Assembly (NCBI RefSeq): GCF_008728855.1
Contig: NZ_CP042906.1
Span: 3,160,001-3,224,000, forward strand
Length of the DNA: 64,000 bases
Direction of reading: 5' to 3'
Source of the DNA: Hypericibacter terrae
GTDB lineage: Bacteria; Pseudomonadota; Alphaproteobacteria; Dongiales; Dongiaceae
The notes under the pieces are model-generated. The model was not told the origin of the DNA, searched no databases, and saw only the letters and a program-made list of their open reading frames with translations. The translations under genes were made by a program, and so were the position numbers. Below are positions 1 to 8,275 of this stretch, in pieces (within the stretch, counting starts at the first letter, position 1; every line of letters starts with the position of its first letter).

Positions 1-136
1 TCACGGAAAGCCCGCTCCCCGAGAGCTTGTCGATCAGCGCGATCTTGGTCGCGGCCGGGACCGGCTTCATCTCGTTCTGCAGCCCGTCGCGCGGACCGAC
101 CTCGACCATGCGGACCGATTTGGGCAAGCGCGTCAT
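1..136 (-). CDS. mvaB: Hydroxymethylglutaryl-CoA lyase, N-terminal part (gene runs off the window)
   Basis: Only the first 45 codons are present. Translation from the ATG at 136 contains [15 protein letters not shown], the N-terminal signature of HMG-CoA lyase, in which the RDGLQNE stretch lines the substrate and metal site of the TIM barrel. The enzyme splits HMG-CoA into acetoacetate and acetyl-CoA, the last step of leucine degradation. It lies 23 bp after the enoyl-CoA hydratase gene on the same strand and is probably the next gene of that operon. The remainder lies left of base 1, so integrity cannot be judged. Confidence 0.9.
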   Translation of the reverse strand, partial: MTRLPKSVRMVEVGPRDGLQNEMKPVPAATKIALIDKLSGSGLSV

Positions 137-159
137 CAGGATCCTTCCCTGCCCTGCTC

Positions 160-933
160 TCAAGCCTGCCAGTTGGGCTTGCGCCTGCCGAAGAAGGCGG
201 CAATGCCTTCGCGCGCCTCGCCGCCGGCACGCGCGCGCGCGATGCGGGCCGCCGTGTCCTCGATCATCGCCACATTGATGGGGCCGCGGCCCACGCGCCG
301 GATCAGCTTCTTGGTGGCGCCCAGCGCCTCCGGGCCGCCCAGCAGCAAGGCCTCGACATGGCGGGCGACGGCCGCGTCAAGATCCTCGACCACCTCATGC
401 AGCAAGCCCAGCTCGCGGGCCGTCGCCGCGTCGAACCGCTCGCCGGTCATGAAATAGCGCCGTGCGGCGCGCTCGCCGATCGCCTGCACCACATAGGGAC
501 CGATGGTGGCCGGGATGAGCCCGATCCGCACCTCGGTCAATCCGAACATGACCTGGGCCGTGCCGACAGCGATATCGCAGGCGGCGACCAGTCCCACCCC
601 GCCGCCCATCGCCGCGCCCTGCACCGCCGCGATGGTCGGCTTTGGGATGAAGTTGAGCCGCTGCATCAACAGTGCCAGGCGATTGGCGTCGGCCAGATTC
701 TCTTCCTCGGAATAGGCGGCCATGCGGCGCATCCAGTCGAGATCGCCGCCGGCAGAGAAGCTCTTGCCGTTCGCGGCCAGCACGACGACGCGGACGGACG
801 GATCGTTCTCGGCCTCGTCGATCGCCTGGGTCAGTTCCTCGATCAGCGCCTCGTCGAAGGCGTTGTGCTTCTCCGGGCGGTTGAGAACCAGCCTGGCGAC
901 GGCGCCTTTGCGTTCCTTGATCAATCGCGACAT
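160..933 (-). CDS. liuC: Enoyl-CoA hydratase/isomerase family protein, probable methylglutaconyl-CoA hydratase
   Basis: A 257-residue crotonase-fold protein, the usual length for the family. It has the CoA-binding and oxyanion-hole segments [13 protein letters not shown] (about residues 56-68) and [16 protein letters not shown] (about 105-120). [19 protein letters not shown] (about 129-147) is typical of 3-methylglutaconyl-CoA hydratases. That enzyme hydrates 3-methylglutaconyl-CoA to HMG-CoA. The assignment rests mainly on context: the gene sits between the methylcrotonyl-CoA carboxylase beta gene (11 bp gap) and HMG-CoA lyase (23 bp gap), so all three are very likely cotranscribed. A generic enoyl-CoA hydratase cannot be excluded from sequence alone. 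Confidence 0.88.
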   Translation of the reverse strand: MSRLIKERKGAVARLVLNRPEKHNAFDEALIEELTQAIDEAENDPSVRVVVLAANGKSFSAGGDLDWMRRMAAYSEEENLADANRLALLMQRLNFIPKPTIAAVQGAAMGGGVGLVAACDIAVGTAQVMFGLTEVRIGLIPATIGPYVVQAIGERAARRYFMTGERFDAATARELGLLHEVVEDLDAAVARHVEALLLGGPEALGATKKLIRRVGRGPINVAMIEDTAARIARARAGGEAREGIAAFFGRRKPNWQA

Positions 934-944
934 GGGAGCAGACC

Positions 945-2579
945 TCAGAGCCGGAACACGCCAAACTTGGTCTCGGGGATCGGCGCGTTCAAGCTGGCTT
1001 CGAGCGCCTGGATCAGCACCGCGCGCGTCTCGGCAGGATCGACGATGCCGTCGTCCCAGAGCCGCGCGCTGGCATAATAGGGATGGCCCTGCTGGTCATA
1101 TTGCTGGCGGATCGGCGCCTTGAAGGCCTCGTTTTCCTCGGCACTCCAGCTCTGGCCCTTGGCCTCGAGATTGTCGCGCTTGATCTGGGCCAATACCGAG
1201 GCCGCCTGCTCGCCGCCCATGACCGAGATGCGCGAATTGGGCCAGGAGAAGAGGAAGCGCGGGCTGTAGGCGCGCCCGCACATCGCGTAGTTGCCGGCCC
1301 CGAAGCTGCCGCCGATCATCACGGTCAGTTTCGGCACCTGCGCGCAGGCGACGGCCATCACCATCTTGGCCCCGTCCTTGGCGATGCCGCCCGCCTCGTA
1401 TTTACGGCCCACCATGAAGCCGGTGATGTTCTGGAGGAACAGGATCGGCGTGCGGCGCTGGGCGCAGAGCTCGACGAAATGCGCCCCCTTCTGCGCCGAT
1501 TCCGAGAACAGGATGCCCTTGTTGGCGAGAATACCGACAGGGATCCCGCCCAGATGAGCGAAGCCGCAGACCAGTGTCGGACCGTAGAGCGGCTTGAAAT
1601 CGTGGAACTCGCTGCCATCGACCAGCCGGGCAATGACCTCGCGCACCTCGTAGCCCTTGCGCAGATCCATCGGCACGATGCCGTAGAGCTCCTTGGGATC
1701 GTAGAGCGGCGGGCGCGGCGCCTCGCGGGCAATGGCGCCAGCCCCGGCGAGGCGCAAACCCGCGGTGCCCGCATTGGCCAGGATCCGGCGCGCGATCGCG
1801 AGCGCGTCGGCATCGTCTTTTGCCAGATGATCGGTGACGCCCGAGGTCCGGCTGTGGAGGTCGGCGCCGCCCAAGGCCTCGGCATCGACGACCTCGCCGG
1901 TCGCGGCCTTCACCAAGGGCGGACCGCCCAGGAAGATCGTCCCCTGCCCCTTGACGATGATGGCCTCGTCCGACATAGCCGGCACATAGGCGCCACCCGC
2001 GGTGCAGGAACCCATTACCACCGCGATCTGCGGCACGCCGACAGAGGACAGCCGCGCCTGATTGTAGAAGATGCGGCCGAAATGATCGCGGTCGGGAAAG
2101 ACCTCGTCCTGATTCGGCAGATTGGCGCCGCCGGAATCGACCAGATAGATGCAGGGCAGCCGGTTCTCCGCCGCGATCTCCTGCGCCCGCAGATGCTTCT
2201 TCACGGTCAGCGGATAATAGGTACCGCCCTTGACGGTCGCGTCGTTGCAGACGATGACGCAGTCGCGCCCCGAGACGCGGCCGATGCCGGTCAGGATGCC
2301 GGCCGCCGGGACATTGTCCTCATAGACATCGTGGGCCGCCAGCGCCGACAGCTCGAGGAAATGCGAGCCCGGATCGATCAGCCGCTGGATGCGCTCGCGC
2401 GGCAGCAGCTTGCCGCGGCCGACATGGCGTTCGCGCGATGCGGCTCCGCCGCCTTCGGCGATCTTGCCGTGAAGCGCGCGCAGCTTCGCCACCTCGCCTG
2501 CCATCTGCTCGGCGCGTTCCTTGAACTCGGGCGTGGTCGGATTGACGGCGGTCGGGAGGGCGGCCATGGGCGACGACAT
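945..2579 (-). CDS. liuB: Methylcrotonyl-CoA carboxylase, carboxyltransferase (beta) subunit
   Basis: This 544-residue acyl-CoA carboxyltransferase has the length and N-terminus typical of MCC beta, longer than the 510-residue PCC beta found at 16125-17657. Motifs include [18 protein letters not shown] near residue 60, [21 protein letters not shown] near 150, [16 protein letters not shown] near 190, and the C-terminal [16 protein letters not shown] near 420, where acyl-CoA and biotin meet. It transfers carboxyl from biotin to 3-methylcrotonyl-CoA in leucine breakdown. The hydratase and HMG-CoA lyase genes follow directly. The alpha subunit, often the next gene, is absent here. Confidence 0.95.
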   Translation of the reverse strand: MSSPMAALPTAVNPTTPEFKERAEQMAGEVAKLRALHGKIAEGGGAASRERHVGRGKLLPRERIQRLIDPGSHFLELSALAAHDVYEDNVPAAGILTGIGRVSGRDCVIVCNDATVKGGTYYPLTVKKHLRAQEIAAENRLPCIYLVDSGGANLPNQDEVFPDRDHFGRIFYNQARLSSVGVPQIAVVMGSCTAGGAYVPAMSDEAIIVKGQGTIFLGGPPLVKAATGEVVDAEALGGADLHSRTSGVTDHLAKDDADALAIARRILANAGTAGLRLAGAGAIAREAPRPPLYDPKELYGIVPMDLRKGYEVREVIARLVDGSEFHDFKPLYGPTLVCGFAHLGGIPVGILANKGILFSESAQKGAHFVELCAQRRTPILFLQNITGFMVGRKYEAGGIAKDGAKMVMAVACAQVPKLTVMIGGSFGAGNYAMCGRAYSPRFLFSWPNSRISVMGGEQAASVLAQIKRDNLEAKGQSWSAEENEAFKAPIRQQYDQQGHPYYASARLWDDGIVDPAETRAVLIQALEASLNAPIPETKFGVFRL

Positions 2580-2641
2580 TACCTCGGGGCGGAAAGAGAC
2601 ACTCGGAGGGCGCAGCGATCAAGGCCGGGGCGCGGGCGGGC

Positions 2642-3244
2642 TCACCAGCCGCCGCGCGCCAACCACTCCTCGACCTGGCCGAGGCGATCATGGCCCCAGA
2701 AGGGCTCGCCGTCGACATAGATGAAGGGCGAGCCGAAGACGCCGCGCTTGATCGCGGCCTCGGTTTCCGCCCGCAATTTGTCCTTGATGGCGGCATCGTT
2801 GATGCCGGCGACCAGCGCCGCCGAGTCGACCCCCAAGGACACCGCAACGTCGGCCACGGCCGCGGCATCGTTGACGCTGCGGCCCTCGCCGAAAATCCGG
2901 TCATAGGTTTTCAGTGCGAAGCGTTTCGCCAGAGCGCCGTCGCGTTCCTCCAGCCAGTAGAAGGCCCGGCTGGGGGCCACGCCAGCGAAGGGAAAGGGGC
3001 TCGGCAATCGGAACGGCAGGCCGAGCCGGCGTGCCGAACGCGCGAAATCATGCTGGTGATAGGGCCCGCGAAGCGGCTGCTCGACCAGGGGCTTCTGGCC
3101 GGTCTCCTTGAAGGCGACACCCAGCAGATAAGGCCGCCAGCGAACCTCACGACCATGGCGCGCCGCGATGGCCTCGATCTGGTGCGAAGCGAGGTAGCCA
3201 TAGGGCGACGAGAAATCGAAATAGAACTCGACCGGATCGGCCAT
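2642..3244 (-). CDS. 2-hydroxychromene-2-carboxylate isomerase-like, DsbA-fold protein
   Basis: About 200 residues starting MADPVEFYFDFSSPYGYLA. The FDFSSPYGYL motif is the N-terminal strand and active-site loop of the HCCA isomerase / DsbA-oxidoreductase family, with serine where thioredoxins have the catalytic CxxC. GSPFIYVDGEPFWGHDRL near the end is the cis-proline region and C-terminal signature of the family. The ATG at 3244 is preceded by GGAGGGGAG about 11 bases upstream; a GTG at 3256 in the same frame is less well placed. Known members act on naphthalene degradation intermediates or glutathione conjugates. The substrate here is unknown. It is upstream of liuB by 62 bp and probably cotranscribed. 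Confidence 0.85.
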   Translation of the reverse strand: MADPVEFYFDFSSPYGYLASHQIEAIAARHGREVRWRPYLLGVAFKETGQKPLVEQPLRGPYHQHDFARSARRLGLPFRLPSPFPFAGVAPSRAFYWLEERDGALAKRFALKTYDRIFGEGRSVNDAAAVADVAVSLGVDSAALVAGINDAAIKDKLRAETEAAIKRGVFGSPFIYVDGEPFWGHDRLGQVEEWLARGGW

Positions 3245-3490
3245 CCCGCTCAGCACTCCCCTCCGCTCTCGTCACCTTCGCGCCAAGGGCGGCCGCAAGG
3301 AACGCGCCGCCGCGAGACATCGTTGAAGTGTTGCGAGGCGGCCCCCTGAGTGCAAGCGCTTCTCACCGTCAAGCCGGTGCGCCCTCCGGGATTCAGACGA
3401 GCAATAAAGGAAGCGAAGAAAACCAATGGCTTATTGCAAGATGTCCCTGAATCGGTTGCCGAAACCTGCCGGCGACACCAAATAACACTC

Positions 3491-3865
3491 ATGAAACCGA
3501 TGCTGAAATCCATCGCGGTGACTTGCCTGACGCTGGGGCTGGCGACGGCTGTTCTGGGTACCGGGCAGATCGCGCAAGCGCAGGACGACATGCATGGCGT
3601 GGACATGCTTCATCCGGGTGCGCAATTCGCTCCGCAGATGCCCTCGGGGCTATCGCCCTCGGGTGGACCGATGACGCCGCCCGCCGCGAGCAGTGGTGGC
3701 GCCCAGCCGCCCGCCAACAGCGTCTATGCCCCGGGCACACCGCCCGGAACGAGCGACATCCACAACAATCCGTTCCGCAATTACGGCAGCTGCGACGGAT
3801 CCTCGGCCTCGCCGAACCAGCAGATCGGCTCGGACAAGACCTTCTGCGGCTACGGCAAGAAGTAG
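3491..3865 (+). CDS. Small secreted protein of unknown function
   Basis: A 124-residue protein with a clear signal peptide: MKPMLKS is followed by a hydrophobic stretch and an AQA/QD cleavage site near residue 31. The mature part is rich in Pro, Gly and Ser, with two cysteines near the end (NYGSCDGSS and TFCGYGKK), which could form a periplasmic disulphide. I recognise no domain. The frame is open further upstream to 3350, but the signal peptide fixes the start at the ATG at 3491. It is the only plus-strand gene in the first 10 kb, divergent from the isomerase gene and convergent with the SDR gene. Confidence 0.7.
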   Translation: MKPMLKSIAVTCLTLGLATAVLGTGQIAQAQDDMHGVDMLHPGAQFAPQMPSGLSPSGGPMTPPAASSGGAQPPANSVYAPGTPPGTSDIHNNPFRNYGSCDGSSASPNQQIGSDKTFCGYGKK

Positions 3866-3877
3866 GCTTGAGCCGAC

Positions 3878-3897
3878 GCCCCGCCGGCCGGCGGGGC
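3878..3897. terminator. Perfect 20-bp GC palindrome between convergent genes
   Basis: GCCCCGCCGG is followed immediately by its exact complement, in the 40-bp gap between the stop codons of the secreted-protein gene (plus) and the SDR gene (minus). The position suggests a bidirectional transcription end. There is no T-run on either side, so it is not a classical intrinsic terminator. Confidence 0.45.
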
Positions 3898-3905
3898 GAG
3901 CAGCC

Positions 3906-4577
3906 TCACCAGGGCAGGGTCGAACCGTCATAGTTGAAGAAGCTGCCGCTGTCGGCGGGTTTGAGCGCCGACAGTTTCTGGCGCAAGCCGGCGACGCTGC
4001 GCTGAGGCGAGATCTGCGCCGAGGGGCCGCCCATGTCGGTCTTGACCCACCCCGGATGCGCCACCACCACGATGACGCCGCGCCGTTTCCAGTCGATGGC
4101 GAGGCTTTTCATCGCTGCGTTGAGGGCCGCCTTGCTCGAGCGATAGGCGTAGGAGCCGCCGCTGCCATTGTCAGCGATGCTGCCCATGCGACTGGTCAGG
4201 CTCAGCACGATCTTGGCGCTGCCCATCTCGAGATTGGGCAGCAATGCCTCGGCGACGCGAACGGGCGCGATCGAGTTGATATGAAAAACCCGCAGCCAAT
4301 CGTCGGGATCGGTCGATCCGTCGCTGCCGCCGACCCCGGCATTGTTCACCAGGATGTCGATCGCGTCGCCCTTCAATTCCTTCACCAGATGGGCGATCTG
4401 CCTGTCGTCGGCCACCTCGAGACGGTGCATCGTGACGTCGCCCTTGATCGCCGCCAGCTCCTTGGCGGCCTTGGGATCGCGCGCGCAGGCGTGAACCCGC
4501 CACCCCTCTTCCGCATATTGGCGGACGAACTCGAGACCAATGCCGCGATTGGCGCCGGTAACGAGGACGGTGTGCAT
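3906..4577 (-). CDS. Short-chain dehydrogenase/reductase (C-factor type SDR)
   Basis: A classical SDR of 223 residues. The NAD(P)-binding motif TGANRGIGLE lies at residues 7-16 and NNAG at 78-81. The catalytic Tyr145 and Lys149 are in SYAYRSSKAAL, with the serine region SLTSRMGS just before. Length and sequence resemble the C-factor / sniffer-like subgroup, whose physiological substrates are mostly unknown. It is the last gene of a minus-strand run after isovaleryl-CoA dehydrogenase, RidA and the DUF1989 gene, 10 bp from the latter, so it is probably cotranscribed. Its role in that pathway cannot be read from the sequence. Confidence 0.85.
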   Translation of the reverse strand: MHTVLVTGANRGIGLEFVRQYAEEGWRVHACARDPKAAKELAAIKGDVTMHRLEVADDRQIAHLVKELKGDAIDILVNNAGVGGSDGSTDPDDWLRVFHINSIAPVRVAEALLPNLEMGSAKIVLSLTSRMGSIADNGSGGSYAYRSSKAALNAAMKSLAIDWKRRGVIVVVAHPGWVKTDMGGPSAQISPQRSVAGLRQKLSALKPADSGSFFNYDGSTLPW

Positions 4578-4587
4578 GGCGGTCTCC

Positions 4588-5184
4588 TCAGCTGATCTGG
4601 AAATGGCAGTCCTTGATCTCGCCGCCGGGCCCGTTGATCGGCGTCACATCCATCGGGCAGGCGGAAAAGGCCATGATCAGGTCCATCTCCGCCCGCAGCA
4701 GCACATGGTCGCCGGGCTTCGAGACGGTCGGCAGGAACGAGATCTTGTGGTCGGCGCCGACCGGAATGTTCATCCACATGTTGAGGGGACAAGGCACCTC
4801 GGGCGGCGTCAGGCCAAGCTCCTTCATCGCCGCGTGAAGATTGTCGGTGCAGTTGTCGTGATATTCCTTGATGCCGAAATGGCGGTAGCGATGGACATCG
4901 CAGGCCGCGACCAGCGTGTCGTGAATCCCCGGCGAGCTGTCCTCCAGCCAGGTCAGCATGGGTGCGCGCTTGTTGCTCCGCAGCGCGTCGCCCACGACCG
5001 GAATGGTTCGGCCGATCTGGGGCCGCGTATGCTCCATCGACATGAACTCGTGCAGATCGTCGCTGCGGAAGGCCCAAGTATCGAGCACCTGGGTTCCGTG
5101 CGTGTTGACGATCCTGATGGTCTGGCCCGCCTTCATGCGCGCCGCCTTGCCGCGCCGCGCCGGGACCGCCGTCAATCCGCTCAT
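4588..5184 (-). CDS. DUF1989 (urea carboxylase-associated) family protein
   Basis: A 198-residue protein containing MEHTRPQIGRT near residue 50, CPLNMWMNIPVG near 135 and AFSACPMDVTPINGP near 175, hallmark stretches of the DUF1989 / urea carboxylase-associated family with its conserved Cys and His residues. Relatives CgdA/CgdB act together as carboxyguanidine deiminase in guanidine breakdown, but they come as a pair beside urea carboxylase. Here there is one copy and no such neighbour, so that function is not transferred. The ATG at 5184 overlaps the TGA of the RidA gene by one base (TGATG), indicating translational coupling. The longer in-frame upstream extension runs through ridA and is rejected. 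Confidence 0.85.
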   Translation of the reverse strand: MSGLTAVPARRGKAARMKAGQTIRIVNTHGTQVLDTWAFRSDDLHEFMSMEHTRPQIGRTIPVVGDALRSNKRAPMLTWLEDSSPGIHDTLVAACDVHRYRHFGIKEYHDNCTDNLHAAMKELGLTPPEVPCPLNMWMNIPVGADHKISFLPTVSKPGDHVLLRAEMDLIMAFSACPMDVTPINGPGGEIKDCHFQIS

Positions 5185-5600
5185 CACTTCCTCCCACCTG
5201 GACGATCCACCGGATCGCTGCTGTCGCGCCGGGCCGTGACCTCGATCTCGATCTTCATGCGCGGGTCGATCAATTGCGCCACGACCGTCGTGTTGGCGGG
5301 GCGCGCCTCCCGGCAGTACTGACCGATCACCGGCGCGATCCTGGTGAAATCGGCCGGATCGGTGAGATGGATCTGGATCCGGACCATATCCTTGAGCCCG
5401 GACTTGGCCTGCTCGAGCGCCCATTGGATATTGCGGAAACATTGGTGGGTCTGCTCGACCACGTCGGCCGCGATCGTGCCGGCCTTGTAGTCGAACCCGG
5501 TCGTCCCCGAGACGAAGATCCAGTCGCCATCGACAACGGCCCGGCTATAGCCGGCCAGTTGCTCGAAGGACGAGCCCGATGAAATCCGCTGCCGTGCCAT
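5184..5600 (-). CDS. RidA family protein (YjgF/YER057c/UK114)
   Basis: A 138-residue RidA-fold protein. RidA proteins are trimers that hydrolyse reactive enamine/imine intermediates. Visible family features are GDWIFVSGTTGFD near residue 26, QCFRNIQWALEQAKSGLKDMVRIQIHL near 55-80, and CREARPANTTVVAQLIDPRMKIEIEV near 95-120. The arginine of the archetype that clamps the substrate carboxylate appears to be the Arg of EARPANTT. The gene follows isovaleryl-CoA dehydrogenase by 12 bp and is translationally coupled to the DUF1989 gene. This suggests a shared step on a nitrogen-containing or amide substrate, although the three enzymes need not act in leucine breakdown. Confidence 0.9.
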   Translation of the reverse strand: MARQRISSGSSFEQLAGYSRAVVDGDWIFVSGTTGFDYKAGTIAADVVEQTHQCFRNIQWALEQAKSGLKDMVRIQIHLTDPADFTRIAPVIGQYCREARPANTTVVAQLIDPRMKIEIEVTARRDSSDPVDRPGGRK

Positions 5601-5612
5601 GCCCTATTCCCC

Positions 5613-6794
5613 TTACACCGATTCTTCGAACAGCTCGCGCCCGATCAGCCAGCGCCGGATCTCCGACGTGCCGGCGCCGATCTCATAGAGCTTGGCGTCG
5701 CGCAGCAGCCGTCCCGTCGGGTAGTCGTTGATATAGCCGTTGCCGCCCAGCACCTGGATCGCCTCGAGGGCCATCCAGGTCGCCTTCTCGGCCGCAAACA
5801 GGATGGCACCGGCGGCGTCCTTGCGCGAGCCATGGCCGCGGTCGCAGGCCCTTGCCACGGCATAGACATAGGCCCGCGCGGCATTGGCAATCGTGTACAT
5901 GTCGGCGATCTTGCCCTGCATCAGCTGGAAGCTGCCGATCGGCTCGCCGAACTGCTTGCGCTCATGGATATAGGGGATCACCACGTCGAGGCAGGACTGC
6001 ATGATGCCGATGGGCCCGGCTGCCAGCACGGCGCGCTCGAAATCGAGCCCGCTCATCAGGACCTTCACCCCCGCCCCTTCGAGCCCCATGCGGTTGGCCT
6101 CCGGAACGAAGCAATCCTTGAACACCAGCTCGCCGGTGTTGGAGCCGCGCATGCCGAGCTTGTCGAGCTTGGCCGAGGTGGTGAAGCCCTTCATCCCCTT
6201 CTCGATGAAGAAACAGGTGATGCCGCGGGCGCCCGCCTCGGGGTCGGTCTTGGCGTAGACCACCAGCAAATCCGCATCGGGACCGTTGGTGATCCACATT
6301 TTGGTGCCGTTCAAAACATAGCCGTCGGCGACCCGCTTGGCCTGCAGCTTCATGCTGACCACGTCCGAGCCGGCCCCCGGCTCGCTCATGGCGAGCGCGC
6401 CGACATGCTCGCCCGAGATCAGCTTCGGCAGATATTTGCGCTTCTGCGCCTCGCTCGCATTGCGGCGGATCTGGTTGACGCAGAGGTTGGAATGGGCGCC
6501 GTAGGACAAGCCGACGCTGGCGGAGGCACGGCTGATCTCTTCCATCGCCACGCAATGCTCGAGATAGCCCATTCCGGCGCCGCCGAACTCCGGCTCGACC
6601 GTGATGCCGAGCACGCCCAGCGACCCCATCTTCTGCCAAAGATCTTCGGGGAACTGGTTGCTGCGGTCGATGTCGGCCGCGCGTGGCGCGATCTCGCGCG
6701 CGGCGAAGTCGGCGACCTGGTCGCGCATCATCTCGGCGGTCTCGCCGAGGTCGAAATCGAGCGACCGGAACCGGTTATGGCCGGTGGTTGCCAT
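5613..6794 (-). CDS. ivd: Isovaleryl-CoA dehydrogenase
   Basis: A 393-residue FAD-dependent acyl-CoA dehydrogenase that oxidises isovaleryl-CoA to 3-methylcrotonyl-CoA. The ACAD signature [16 protein letters not shown] is at residues 133-148 and [10 protein letters not shown] near 345. The catalytic base is Glu253 in [14 protein letters not shown]. Its position in the LDxER stretch of helix G is specific for isovaleryl-CoA dehydrogenases, whereas short- and medium-chain enzymes carry the glutamate near the C-terminus. The ATG at 6794 follows GGGAGGAAG at good spacing, so the upstream in-frame ATG at 6824 is not used. It is the first gene of the run ivd, ridA, DUF1989, SDR. Confidence 0.95.
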   Translation of the reverse strand: MATTGHNRFRSLDFDLGETAEMMRDQVADFAAREIAPRAADIDRSNQFPEDLWQKMGSLGVLGITVEPEFGGAGMGYLEHCVAMEEISRASASVGLSYGAHSNLCVNQIRRNASEAQKRKYLPKLISGEHVGALAMSEPGAGSDVVSMKLQAKRVADGYVLNGTKMWITNGPDADLLVVYAKTDPEAGARGITCFFIEKGMKGFTTSAKLDKLGMRGSNTGELVFKDCFVPEANRMGLEGAGVKVLMSGLDFERAVLAAGPIGIMQSCLDVVIPYIHERKQFGEPIGSFQLMQGKIADMYTIANAARAYVYAVARACDRGHGSRKDAAGAILFAAEKATWMALEAIQVLGGNGYINDYPTGRLLRDAKLYEIGAGTSEIRRWLIGRELFEESV

Positions 6795-6838
6795 GGGCAG
6801 ACTTCCTCCCTGAAGATGCCGCAAAGCCTAGCGCTGGA

Positions 6839-8275
6839 TCACAGCAAGAACAAGGTTGCGAGCCCCAGGAAGGAGAAGAAGCCGAACACGTCGGTGGTGG
6901 TGGTGAGGAAGGGTCCCGCGCCGATGGCGGGGTCGATGCCGAAGCGCGCCAGGGTCAGCGGAATCAAGGTGCCGGCGATGCCGGCCCAGATCATGTTGAA
7001 AACCATCGCCGCGCCCAGCACCAGCCCGATGGGGAGGCCGAAGAAAAATGACGTCACGGTCCCCATGACCAGCGCGAACACGGCCGCGTTGATGGCCGCC
7101 ACGGCAATTTCCTTGCCCACCACGCGCCACACATTGCTGCCGCGCGGCTGCAGATCGCGGGTCGCGAGCGCCCGGACCATCACGGTGATGACCTGGACCC
7201 CGGCATTGCCGCCCATGGCGGCGACGATCGGCATCAGGATGGCGAGGGCCACGATCTGTTCGATGGTAGCCTCGAACTGCGAGATCACGGTCGAGGCGAT
7301 GGCCGAATTGCAGAGGGTCACCACCAGCCAGCGGACCCGGCGCCAGGCGGTCTCGAGCGCCGGCGCATGGAAATCCGTCTCGCTCACGCCGACGATGCCG
7401 AGCAGATCCTCCTCGGCCTCCTCCTCGATGACATGGACCACGTCGTCCACGGTGATCACGCCCAGGAGACGGCCGGCATCGTCCACGACCGGCGCCGACA
7501 TGAGCCCATATTGCCGGAAGAGATAGGCGACCGATTCCTGGTCCATCGTGGCCGGGACCACGCGGAACTCGGTATGCATCAGGTCTTCGAGCTTCACGAT
7601 GCGCTTGTTGCGCATGGCGCGCGAGAGGGGCACCGCGCCGATCGGCTTGTGCATCGGATCGACCACGAAGAGATCGTAGAAATCGTCCGGCAGATCCTGG
7701 TTGGCGCGCAGGTAATCGATCGCCTCGCCCACCGTCCAGTGCTGGGGCACCGCCACCAGATCGCGCTGCATCAGGCGGCCGGCGCTGTCTTCCGGATAGG
7801 TGAGGCCCTGCTCGATGACGGCGCGGTCCGCGGCCGGGATCGCACGCAGGACGCGCTGCTTCTCGGCCTCGTCCAGATCCTCGAGGATGTCGACCGCATC
7901 GTCGGTCTCGAGCTCGGAGACCGCCTGCGCCACCTCGCCCGGACTCATCAGCCCGATCACCTCATCGCGCACCACCTCGTCGAGGTAGTTGAGGGTCTCG
8001 GGCTCGAGGATATGACGGCAGACCTTGATGACGAACCGGCGCTCGTCGGGTGTCAACGCCTGCAGCAGGTCGGCAAAGTCGGCGGGATGCAGCTCGTCGA
8101 CCAGTTTCTCGATCTGGGCGAGGTCACCCTCCCCGACCGCCCGCCGCGCCCGGGCTACCGCCTCCGGCGAGACGCCATAGAGCGCTTCCGTTTCGGAGAG
8201 CTTGACCTCGTCGGAGGTGGGACCCTCGCCGTCCGGGCGCCGTTCCAGATCGGGTTGCGGCGCCTCGCTGCTCAC
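6839..8275 (-). CDS. mgtE: Magnesium transporter MgtE
   Basis: A 478-residue MgtE/SLC41-type Mg2+ channel. The layout is the N-terminal superhelical domain (about 35-150, with LHPADFADLLQALTPDER), two CBS domains (about 155-275), a plug helix, then about five transmembrane helices from residue 305 to the end. MPIVAAMGGNAGVQ in the pore region is the family's most conserved stretch and includes a pore-lining asparagine. The start is a GTG at 8275 whose GTGA overlaps the TGA of maeB, so translation is coupled to it. No M-box-like leader is possible in this arrangement. Confidence 0.95.
   Translation of the reverse strand: MSSEAPQPDLERRPDGEGPTSDEVKLSETEALYGVSPEAVARARRAVGEGDLAQIEKLVDELHPADFADLLQALTPDERRFVIKVCRHILEPETLNYLDEVVRDEVIGLMSPGEVAQAVSELETDDAVDILEDLDEAEKQRVLRAIPAADRAVIEQGLTYPEDSAGRLMQRDLVAVPQHWTVGEAIDYLRANQDLPDDFYDLFVVDPMHKPIGAVPLSRAMRNKRIVKLEDLMHTEFRVVPATMDQESVAYLFRQYGLMSAPVVDDAGRLLGVITVDDVVHVIEEEAEEDLLGIVGVSETDFHAPALETAWRRVRWLVVTLCNSAIASTVISQFEATIEQIVALAILMPIVAAMGGNAGVQVITVMVRALATRDLQPRGSNVWRVVGKEIAVAAINAAVFALVMGTVTSFFFGLPIGLVLGAAMVFNMIWAGIAGTLIPLTLARFGIDPAIGAGPFLTTTTDVFGFFSFLGLATLFLL

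Noticed and set aside
5185-5442. An N-terminal extension of the DUF1989 protein up to 5442
   Set aside because: It overlaps ridA in another frame. The ATG at 5184 gives the family N-terminus and the typical TGATG coupling.
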